In this document: in pieces, positions 1 through 5,983 of the stretch
How positions within the stretch are numbered: position 1 is the stretch's first letter
Layout: each line of letters opens with the position of its first letter
Origin: an uncultured Saprospiraceae bacterium
GTDB taxonomy: Bacteria; Bacteroidota; Bacteroidia; Chitinophagales; Saprospiraceae
NCBI GenBank assembly: GCA_937929885.1
Contig: CALFUQ010000089.1
Location: forward strand, 1-33,459
Reading direction: 5' to 3'
DNA: 33,459 nt
Translations under genes and position numbers: made by a program
Notes under the pieces: generated by a model
Databases searched by the model: none
Seen by the model: the letters and a program-made list of their open reading frames with translations, nothing else
What the model was told of the DNA's origin: nothing

Positions 1-56
1 GGATTGGCTTTTACATCGAGGTAGATTTCCTTCGCCGTTTTATCAGTTGTTTGCAT
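1..56 (-). CDS. 5' end of an unidentified gene, cut by window edge
   Basis: An ATG at 56-54 on the minus strand opens a frame that stays open to the left edge and reads MQTTDKTAKEIYLDVKAN. It follows the CoA-transferase gene by 52 bases on the same strand, so it is probably the next gene of the same operon. Eighteen residues are too few to recognise a family. No signal peptide is visible. It could be a chance open stretch, but its position and the ATG after an AT-rich leader fit a real start. Confidence 0.5.
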   Translation of the reverse strand, partial: MQTTDKTAKEIYLDVKAN

Positions 57-108
57 CAAGAATATTTTTTATTAAGCTTTTTTTAATTCTTTATTTCTGT
101 TCAACTCA

Positions 109-1287
109 TCAAGTATTGGAGATGAGTTTATGTTTTATTAGTTCGTCTATTTGTTCTTGTGTGTAGTTTAGTTTTTTCAATATAGATATGCTATCTGCTC
201 CGATTTCTGGTGGATCATTTTTCTTGACTGATCTTTCTCCTCCGTATTCGAGAGGGAATTTTGGAAGCTTGACCATTTCTCCATTTTTCATCTTGACGGG
301 ATAGAGGCTGTTACCTTCATTAAGTTGAGGATCTTCATAAAGATCCGATGGTCTTGATATCGGGGCAAAAGGAATATGACCAGATTCACATTTTTCTATG
401 ATCTCAGCTTTGGTATTTAACTTGACTCGTGCATCCAATTCTGCTAAGAACCAATCACGTTCATCAATTCTGCCATTATTAGTTTCCAGTCTTTTATCCT
501 CCTTCCAATCGTCCCAACCGAACGCCTCGCAAAATCTAACCCAATGCTTATCGCTAATGATACCAATGAATACTTTGTCATCATCTGATGTATCAAATAT
601 TTTATAGATCGACCATGCACTTAGTCGTTCAGGCATGGGTGGGATAGGGTAGTCTACCTGTGATTGGTAAGCCATATGCTGTCCTACTAAAAAAGTACAA
701 GTCTCAAACAAAGCTGATTTCACGAATTTTCCTTTTCCAGTTTTCTCTCTTTCGTAGAGTGCTTGCAGGATGCCGATGTATCCGAACATTCCTCCTGTGA
801 TATCAATTACCGACGTCCCTGCCCGCAAAGGATCACCACTCCTACCAGTCATGTAAGCTAAGCCACCCATCATCTGCACAACTTCATCCATTGCATGTCT
901 CTTCTCATAGGGGCCACTCAGGAATCCTTTAAGTGAACAATAGATGATCTTATCATTAATGCTTTTGAATTTCTCGTAGCCAAGATTCAAACGATCCATC
1001 GTTCCAGGCCCAAAGTTCTCGACAACTACATCTGCCTCCTTTGCTAGTTCATAAATGATCTTGAGTCCTTCTTCTGATTTAAGATCAAGTGCTAAACTCT
1101 TTTTATTCCGATTATAAAACCAGAAGTAACCCGTACCGAACCCTTTAAGGAATCTCGTAGGGCTACCTTTAGTAGGCTCTACCAGAATTACATCCGCTCC
1201 ATTCTCTGCCATCATCAGTCCTGCACATGGCCCCATCACTGCATGGGTAAATTCCAATACTTTGATCCCTTCTAAAACATTACTCAT
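109..1287 (-). CDS. CaiB/BaiF family (class III) CoA-transferase
   Basis: A 392-residue protein, close to the usual family III length. Class III hallmarks are visible: the N-terminal GIKVLEFTHAVMGPCAG stretch (7-23), the NRNKKSLALDLK motif (59-70), VVVENFGPG (88-96), and GDPLRAGTSVIDITGG, in which Asp162 sits where the formyl-CoA transferase catalytic Asp lies. These enzymes move CoA from a donor thioester such as succinyl-CoA to a carboxylic acid. Its start overlaps the stop of the AhpD-like gene by 8 bases. The operon also encodes a hydratase and an HMG-CoA-lyase-family lyase, so a likely role is charging an alkyl-malate such as citramalate; the substrate is inferred from context only. Activity on another acid is possible. 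Confidence 0.9.
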   Translation of the reverse strand: MSNVLEGIKVLEFTHAVMGPCAGLMMAENGADVILVEPTKGSPTRFLKGFGTGYFWFYNRNKKSLALDLKSEEGLKIIYELAKEADVVVENFGPGTMDRLNLGYEKFKSINDKIIYCSLKGFLSGPYEKRHAMDEVVQMMGGLAYMTGRSGDPLRAGTSVIDITGGMFGYIGILQALYEREKTGKGKFVKSALFETCTFLVGQHMAYQSQVDYPIPPMPERLSAWSIYKIFDTSDDDKVFIGIISDKHWVRFCEAFGWDDWKEDKRLETNNGRIDERDWFLAELDARVKLNTKAEIIEKCESGHIPFAPISRPSDLYEDPQLNEGNSLYPVKMKNGEMVKLPKFPLEYGGERSVKKNDPPEIGADSISILKKLNYTQEQIDELIKHKLISNT

Positions 1288-1846
1288 GAGTAGTCTTTAT
1301 TTTGTTATATGCTGCTAATGGTTTTTCTTCGATCGTGGTTTTAATGGTACTGTTGAATTTATTTAAAAATCCATACAACGAAATTGTAAAAACGATCTCT
1401 ACAATTTCTTCTTTGCTAAAATGTTTTTTGAGTTCCTCGAAATCGTCATCTGTAGAACCATTAGGGACCATCCCCGAATGATGAGCTAATTGCAAAGCAG
1501 CTTTTTCTTTTGCAGTGAATAGATTACTATTTGGGTATTCCCAAATAGCTTTCATTTTTGTTTCTTCTATCCCATTCTTAAGAGCTGTAAAGCTGGTATG
1601 AGCAGAGCAGTAGTGACAGCCAGATGCTTGGCTAGTGATGTAACCTATCATTCGTTTTAAACCTCCGTCTACCGTCCCTGTTCCTAAAATAGAATTTATA
1701 AAATGTCCAGCACCTTTGAGCATTTCAGGACAGTGGGCCATAATCAATCCGTCCTCTGGCATGAAACCCATTGTTTCTGCACCTTTCTCCATCAAGTCTT
1801 TAAACTCTGGTACTTCGTTTAATGATCTAGGTTCTATTCTGCTCAT
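1280..1846 (-). CDS. AhpD-like / carboxymuconolactone decarboxylase family protein
   Basis: A 188-residue protein with the AhpD/CMD core: helix-rich, with the active-site pattern GCHYCSAHTS, i.e. CxxC at Cys77 and Cys80 plus His83. In AhpD this trio supports alkylhydroperoxidase activity; true gamma-carboxymuconolactone decarboxylases lack the CxxC. The sequence thus favours a redox or peroxide-handling role over ring-fission decarboxylation. The gene lies between the LeuD-like subunit (6-base gap) and the CoA-transferase (8-base overlap), so it is co-transcribed. Whether it has a pathway step or protects against peroxide made by oxidases of this island cannot be told. Family call is firm, function open. 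Confidence 0.85.
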   Translation of the reverse strand: MSRIEPRSLNEVPEFKDLMEKGAETMGFMPEDGLIMAHCPEMLKGAGHFINSILGTGTVDGGLKRMIGYITSQASGCHYCSAHTSFTALKNGIEETKMKAIWEYPNSNLFTAKEKAALQLAHHSGMVPNGSTDDDFEELKKHFSKEEIVEIVFTISLYGFLNKFNSTIKTTIEEKPLAAYNKIKTTHE

Positions 1847-1852
1847 ATTTAT

Positions 1853-2335
1853 CTATGAAAGATTATAGGTTTTATTCTTTTTGAGATAAGCTACCAATCC
1901 CCCTTCCTCTAAAATATCAATCATGATCTGTGGTAGTTTCACAGCTGTGTATTTTTTATTAGCAGTTAGATCATGAACCTCCCCACTTTTAAGGTCATAT
2001 TTTATTTCAGCACCTATTTGGATATCATGTTTCCCAATTTCTAATACTGGCAAACCGATATTGATTGCATTTCTGAAAAATATTCTTGCAAAATCTTCAG
2101 CGATCACTACAGACACTCCTGATTGCTTAATGGCTATAGGAGCTTGCTCTCGCGAACTCCCGCACCCAAAATTTTCACCTGCAACTATTATATCACCTAC
2201 TTGAACATTTTTACTGAAAGACGGATCAAGATCTTCTAAAACATGATCGGCAAGTGTACTTAAATCAAGCGTCTTAGTGTACTTGCCTGGTATGATTCTA
2301 TCTGTATCTATGTTATTTCCGTATACGTAAACCAT
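1853..2335 (-). CDS. LeuD-like (de)hydratase small subunit, canonical active-site loop
   Basis: A 160-residue swivelling-domain subunit of the aconitase/isopropylmalate isomerase family. It shows DTDRIIPGKY (10-19), the substrate loop GENFGCGSSREQAP (53-66) with the Ser-Ser-Arg that binds substrate carboxylates, and AEDFARIFFRNAINIGLP. It should pair with the LeuC-like subunit at 2769-4007, from which it is separated by the inserted four-helix-bundle gene. The surrounding CoA-transferase and HMGL-type lyase, and the absence of leuA or leuB, argue against leucine synthesis and for a citraconate or alkylmaleate hydratase. Related enzymes include citraconate and 2,3-dimethylmaleate hydratases. 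Subunit family is certain; substrate is inferred. Confidence 0.88.
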   Translation of the reverse strand: MVYVYGNNIDTDRIIPGKYTKTLDLSTLADHVLEDLDPSFSKNVQVGDIIVAGENFGCGSSREQAPIAIKQSGVSVVIAEDFARIFFRNAINIGLPVLEIGKHDIQIGAEIKYDLKSGEVHDLTANKKYTAVKLPQIMIDILEEGGLVAYLKKNKTYNLS

Positions 2336-2340
2336 GATTT

Positions 2341-2376
2341 ATGCGATAATGTGTTTATGTGTTAATTTGTTGATGT
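2341..2376. repeat. Left arm of inverted repeat flanking the four-helix-bundle gene
   Basis: The plus strand at 2341-2350 reads ATGCGATAAT and its exact reverse complement ATTATCGCAT is at 2732-2741, on the other side of the four-helix-bundle gene. The wider arms share words such as ATAATGTG and TTGATGTG in opposite orientation but are imperfect. This arm reaches into the last codons of the four-helix-bundle gene. It looks like the end of an inserted unit. Confidence 0.55.
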
Positions 2377-2721
2377 CTTTCTTCTTGCAGAAGAAATTAT
2401 TTTTGGAAGCACCTTTTTAATCGAAATTAGGTCTGATTGTAAATTATGCGTTTCTGGATACGATTCAGATTTATCACCTAGTTCAAGCCTATATTCAGTT
2501 TCATAAGTTTCTTTGTCTGCTATTTTCAACTTGTGTATAAAATCTACTTTGCTTTCGCAGGATTGAGATTCGTGCACATTTGCACCTATCGAAGTTCCTG
2601 ACCTCATTAGTTGTTTTGCAATTACATATTTCTTATTCCTTTGCAATTCTTCTGTATTCTTAATTATCGAAAGAGAAAACTCTACTGTCAAATCAACAAT
2701 CAAATTTTTCTTGCTTTCCAT
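2362..2721 (-). CDS. Four-helix-bundle protein (23S rRNA intervening-sequence protein family)
   Basis: A 119-residue protein with the family signature: an N-terminal helix ending in a Lys/Gln stretch, AKQLMRSGTSIGANVHESQS, a KVDFIHKLKIADKETYETEYRLEL helix region, and a basic tail. The family was first seen inside 23S rRNA intervening sequences but also occurs alone in many Bacteroidota; biochemical function is not established. Here it splits the LeuC-like and LeuD-like genes and is bounded by inverted repeats, with an exact 10-base pair at 2341-2350 and 2732-2741. It is read in the same direction as the operon. The position suggests insertion of a small selfish cassette rather than a pathway gene. 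No rRNA sequence surrounds it. Confidence 0.85.
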   Translation of the reverse strand: MESKKNLIVDLTVEFSLSIIKNTEELQRNKKYVIAKQLMRSGTSIGANVHESQSCESKVDFIHKLKIADKETYETEYRLELGDKSESYPETHNLQSDLISIKKVLPKIISSARRKTSTN

Positions 2722-2730
2722 ATTGTTTTT

Positions 2731-2768
2731 AATTATCGCATCACCACATCAAAAAATCAGCACATTAT
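2731..2768. repeat. Right arm of inverted repeat flanking the four-helix-bundle gene
   Basis: Contains ATTATCGCAT (2732-2741), the exact inverse of 2341-2350. Read on the minus strand the arm resembles the spacer after the SDR gene at 30096-30140: both hold GTGCTGAT followed by TTTTGATGTG. It fills the whole gap between the LeuC-like stop and the four-helix-bundle start. Confidence 0.55.
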
Positions 2769-4007
2769 TCAAACATTTTTTGGGTTAGTAATTTCTCCAG
2801 TTAGTGCGCTTGCAGCTACTGTCGCTGGAGCAGCTAAGTATATGTTCGAGTTAGGATTTCCCATTCGTCCTCTGAAGTTCCTGTTGGCAGCTGATATAAC
2901 TACTTCGTCATCACCAGGGACTCCTTGATGAGTTCCGACACAAGGGCCACATCCTGGTGTGATTATCGAAGCTCCTGCTTCAATCAAAGTTTGCAAAGTC
3001 CCATCATTCATTGCATCTAGTAAAGTGCTCTTTGATGCTGGTGCGATCATAAATCTCACCCCATCTTTTATTCGTTTTCCTTTCAGTACTTCTGCTGCGG
3101 CTTGTAAATCTTCTAACCGTCCATTGCAACATGTTCCAATAAATGCATAATCTATTTTTGTTCCTTCAGTTGTGGATATATTTTCTACTTTATCTGGTGA
3201 TGGTGGTGCAGCTATTTGCGGCTCAAGATTACTTACATCAAATTTAAATATCTTTTTATAGTCAGCATCTTTATCTGGATAAATCGGTTCGTAGTCATAA
3301 TCCAATTCTAAACCTTTGGGATTTACGATACCAGTCTTTCCTCCCATTTCTGCTACCATATTCGCTATGGTCATTCTACTTGCCAGAGTCATTCCTTCGA
3401 ATGCTTCTCCTTCAAATTCTATTGCTTGGTAAGTTGCCCCTGATATGGTAAGCTGACCCACTAGATGTAGTATTAAATCCTTAGCCGAAACTCCTGCTTG
3501 TAATTTACCATTGCAGACGATTTTGATACTCTCAGGAACTTTGAGCCAGATCTTTCCTGTCATCATGGTCGCAGCTAAATCTGTCGACCCGACACCGCAT
3601 GCAAATGCGTTTAGCGCTCCATAAGTAGGTGTATGTGAATCTGCTCCTATAAAGATATCTCCTGGTTTTACGTATTGATGTTCAACCATGACCTGATGAC
3701 AAATGCCTTCGCCGATTTCGAAAAGTTTTATCTCTTGTTCTTTTGCAAAGATGCGCATCAATCTATGCAGGTTTGCGATACGTTCGTTAGGAGGTGGTAC
3801 TGCATGATCTAAGACAAGTATTACCTTATCCTTATCGAATACACTTTTGCCATTCATGGCCTTAAAAGCCTTGAGCGCCAGTGGGGCAGTAGTATCTGTA
3901 GCCATTACACCATCGACAGGAGTAATGATAAGATCTCCTGGTTTCACAGGGTGACCTACATGCGCTTCTATAATCTTTTCACTTATTGTTTTTCCTCCTT
4001 TACTCAT
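2769..4007 (-). CDS. LeuC-like hydratase large subunit (aconitase superfamily)
   Basis: A 412-residue [4Fe-4S] hydro-lyase subunit of the short archaeal-type LeuC/homoaconitase class. The three cluster ligands are present: Cys293 or Cys294 in FIGTCCNGRLED, and Cys353 and Cys356 in PGCGPCVGTHQG. GADSHTPTYGALNAF (121-135) and the C-terminal NRNFRGRMGNPNSNIYLAAP are standard. It overlaps the lyase gene by 4 bases (ATGA), so the two are translationally coupled. With the LeuD-like partner it should add water across a cis-dicarboxylic double bond, in the cytoplasm. In this operon a product such as (R)-citramalate or a 3-alkyl homologue would feed the CoA-transferase and lyase. Substrate not provable here. 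Confidence 0.9.
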   Translation of the reverse strand: MSKGGKTISEKIIEAHVGHPVKPGDLIITPVDGVMATDTTAPLALKAFKAMNGKSVFDKDKVILVLDHAVPPPNERIANLHRLMRIFAKEQEIKLFEIGEGICHQVMVEHQYVKPGDIFIGADSHTPTYGALNAFACGVGSTDLAATMMTGKIWLKVPESIKIVCNGKLQAGVSAKDLILHLVGQLTISGATYQAIEFEGEAFEGMTLASRMTIANMVAEMGGKTGIVNPKGLELDYDYEPIYPDKDADYKKIFKFDVSNLEPQIAAPPSPDKVENISTTEGTKIDYAFIGTCCNGRLEDLQAAAEVLKGKRIKDGVRFMIAPASKSTLLDAMNDGTLQTLIEAGASIITPGCGPCVGTHQGVPGDDEVVISAANRNFRGRMGNPNSNIYLAAPATVAASALTGEITNPKNV

Positions 4008-4912
4008 ATGATCGCTATATCGTCTTTTTGTAGCAGGCTGTACATTTTGCTTTGTAATTCATGACCGAGCAGTCCCTGCATCTCTAGTGATAGTTTGGCT
4101 ACCTTATTTATATCGATTCCTGTTTCATATCCCATTTGGTGAAGCATGTGTATTGTGTCTTCGGTGGCAATGTTGCCAGTCGCACTTGTTATAAATGGAC
4201 ATCCACCTAATCCACCAAATGCAGTATCAAATATTCTGACCCCTGATCTTAATGCAGCATAAACATTTGCGTAGCCCTTACTTTCTGTGTTGTGTAAATG
4301 CAAAATCAATGGAATATCACCTGCAAGTTCTTTTACACTGTTCATTAACTCTTCTATTTGCATCGGATTTGCCATGCCTGTAGAATCCGCTAACGCTAAT
4401 TCTTCGATACCTGTATCTAGGTGAAATTTTACCATATCTAAAACATGCTCCTTAGCAATCACACCTTCATACCTGCAACCGAAAGCACATTGAATGCCAC
4501 CACGAGCACGAATATTATTTTCTTGGCAAGTCTTCACCATTTCTAGGAACGCTGCTTTTGCTTCAGCTAACTTTTTTCTTGCGTTTTTTTGACTGTGTGT
4601 ATCACTTGCTGATATCGAACATGAGATATGATCTAGGCCTGCGGTTATTGCTCGTTCGACTCCCTTAAGATTTAGAACGAGACCGCTGTAGATGATACCG
4701 TCTTTCTTTGATACTCTTTTGCAAACTGCTTCTGCATCAGCCATCTGCGGTACTAACTTAGGATGTACGAAAGATGCGATCTGTATTCTTTTTATACCTG
4801 CATCGACGAGGCTGTCTATGAAGTGTAACTTCTGCTCAACACTCAGTATGACATCCAAATTCTGAATGCCGTCACGTAATCCCTGTTCTTCTATAGTTAC
4901 TTGATTATTCAA
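4004..4912 (-). CDS. HMG-CoA-lyase-family lyase, candidate citramalyl-CoA lyase
   Basis: A 302-residue TIM-barrel lyase. HMG-CoA-lyase hallmarks: Arg13-Asp14 in EEQGLRDGIQN, SFVHPKLVPQMADAE (47-61), the metal-binding His205 and His207 in LHLHNT, and the catalytic loop GGLGGCPF with Cys238, followed by GNIATED. The start appears to be TTG at 4912-4910: no in-frame ATG lies between the upstream stop and the conserved N-terminal strand, and the first internal ATG would remove the active-site Arg. It cleaves 3-hydroxy-3-methyl acyl-CoA thioesters. The family includes HMG-CoA lyase and the (R)-citramalyl-CoA lyase of Chloroflexus, which is likewise encoded beside a class III CoA-transferase. The operon favours the latter; an HMG-CoA role remains possible. 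Confidence 0.88.
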   Translation of the reverse strand: MNNQVTIEEQGLRDGIQNLDVILSVEQKLHFIDSLVDAGIKRIQIASFVHPKLVPQMADAEAVCKRVSKKDGIIYSGLVLNLKGVERAITAGLDHISCSISASDTHSQKNARKKLAEAKAAFLEMVKTCQENNIRARGGIQCAFGCRYEGVIAKEHVLDMVKFHLDTGIEELALADSTGMANPMQIEELMNSVKELAGDIPLILHLHNTESKGYANVYAALRSGVRIFDTAFGGLGGCPFITSATGNIATEDTIHMLHQMGYETGIDINKVAKLSLEMQGLLGHELQSKMYSLLQKDDIAII

Positions 4913-4927
4913 ATCTGATTTTAAATT

Positions 4928-5887
4928 TTAATCTATCAATTCATAAAACTCCAACCATGCACCATCTGGTGATTGCACCGAGATTACATCAGCTTTTCCG
5001 TAAGGTGCAAAATCTAAACCTTTGGTCTCATTTATTATTTTTACACCTTTCGATTTTAAGTGCTTCGTATAAGCAGCTAAATTTTCGACTGGATATTTTA
5101 ACATTAAAATGCCTAGGTTAGGAGGAGCGCATTGATCCCTAAAATCACGTCCATCTAGACCTTCTATCTCTACCAATTCTACAGAACCCTCATTGCCGCC
5201 ATCGGGGCTTAAGATAAGTATCTTTCTTCTGGTATCTGGATAGATGTTATGGGGTATACCAAAAACATTTGGTCCTGCTTTACTATTCTCACTGATATTC
5301 TCCATATAGATCTGCCAGCCTAGCTTATTCATATAAAAATCCTTTGCCACCTCAATGTCTCTTACGATCTGCGAAGAATTAAAGATATGACTCATCTCTT
5401 TGAGCAATGGGAAATTGGTTAGTGTAGGGGCATGTCTTTGAATCAATGCAAAAACCATATCTTCACTTCCTTTCAATAATATCTCTGAGACATGAAATTG
5501 GTTAAAGTGATATTCTTCATAATCACAGAAACCTGTCCACCCATAGGTGTGGAAGTCTTCTATCTTTTTTTCGATTTCCTTTACACGAATATCTACATCA
5601 TAGATTCCACCAGTATCCCAGCTTTGGGAGTTTGATCTGATATGCTTTTGTTCCACATTTTTGAAACTGATAAGTCGAAGCATTCCAAAATCCCTACCCG
5701 GATATTTCAGTAATGAACATTCTGCGGTTGCTTCTGAAGGAAGGTTCCAGAAATCAAGTTGAGCTTTACTTAAAGTAGCATTATGAATGATATCCCAACC
5801 TCCTAGATCGGCATACATCTGCTTATCTTTTTCCAGATTTCTAACAGAAAAAACTACTTCCTTGAAGCCATGTACCTTATAGTTCAT
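4928..5887 (-). CDS. Two-domain VOC (glyoxalase/dioxygenase fold) protein
   Basis: A 319-residue protein made of two vicinal-oxygen-chelate modules, about 1-140 and 165-319. The second starts HIFNSSQIVRDIEVAKDFY and ends with SPDGAWLEFYEL, the usual end of a VOC domain. The first module lacks an obvious His at the normal metal position in FKEVVFSVRNLEKD, so metal-dependent catalysis in that half is doubtful. It is the first gene of the minus-strand operon, 15 bases ahead of the lyase. VOC proteins include extradiol dioxygenases, glyoxalases and epimerases; a methylmalonyl- or alkylmalyl-type epimerase or a ring-opening dioxygenase would both fit. The exact reaction cannot be read from the sequence. 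Confidence 0.8.
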   Translation of the reverse strand: MNYKVHGFKEVVFSVRNLEKDKQMYADLGGWDIIHNATLSKAQLDFWNLPSEATAECSLLKYPGRDFGMLRLISFKNVEQKHIRSNSQSWDTGGIYDVDIRVKEIEKKIEDFHTYGWTGFCDYEEYHFNQFHVSEILLKGSEDMVFALIQRHAPTLTNFPLLKEMSHIFNSSQIVRDIEVAKDFYMNKLGWQIYMENISENSKAGPNVFGIPHNIYPDTRRKILILSPDGGNEGSVELVEIEGLDGRDFRDQCAPPNLGILMLKYPVENLAAYTKHLKSKGVKIINETKGLDFAPYGKADVISVQSPDGAWLEFYELID

Positions 5888-5913
5888 TAATCTCTCTTTA
5901 AAGAAAATAAAAT

Positions 5914-5949
5914 TAGTTAAGTTTGTTAACTATTTATAAAGTTAACTAA
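5914..5949. promoter_or_regulatory. Candidate operator O1, dyad TAGTTAA-N5-TTAACTA plus extra half-site
   Basis: In the 96-base divergent gap between the VOC gene and the E1 gene, TAGTTAA (5914-5920) and TTAACTA (5926-5932) form a perfect 7-base dyad with a 5-base spacer. A further TTAACTA half-site lies at 5942-5948. The same dyad with the same spacer occurs at 24281-24299 and in degenerate doubled form at 19423-19457. The size and symmetry suit a dimeric repressor or activator. No promoter box could be fixed with confidence. Confidence 0.6.
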
Positions 5950-5983
5950 TTTCTTGATTCTTAATTATTGTCCGTATTTGTTT

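Noticed and set aside
1280-1846. Protocatechuate-pathway gamma-carboxymuconolactone decarboxylase
   Set aside because: The CxxC motif marks AhpD-type redox proteins and no protocatechuate dioxygenase, cycloisomerase or enol-lactonase is nearby.
2362-2721. 23S rRNA gene with an intervening sequence
   Set aside because: The protein family is right, but both neighbours are protein-coding hydratase genes and no rRNA sequence is present.
1853-4007. Leucine biosynthesis leuCD operon
   Set aside because: No leuA or leuB is nearby, while a CoA-transferase, an HMGL-type lyase and an AhpD-like gene are in the same operon and a second diverged hydratase pair lies in the island. A catabolic hydratase fits better, though the subunit family is the same.
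5954-5983. N-terminal extension of the E1 protein from TTG 5954
   Set aside because: The extra ten residues have no family counterpart, and ATG 5984 gives a length close to known AceE proteins.
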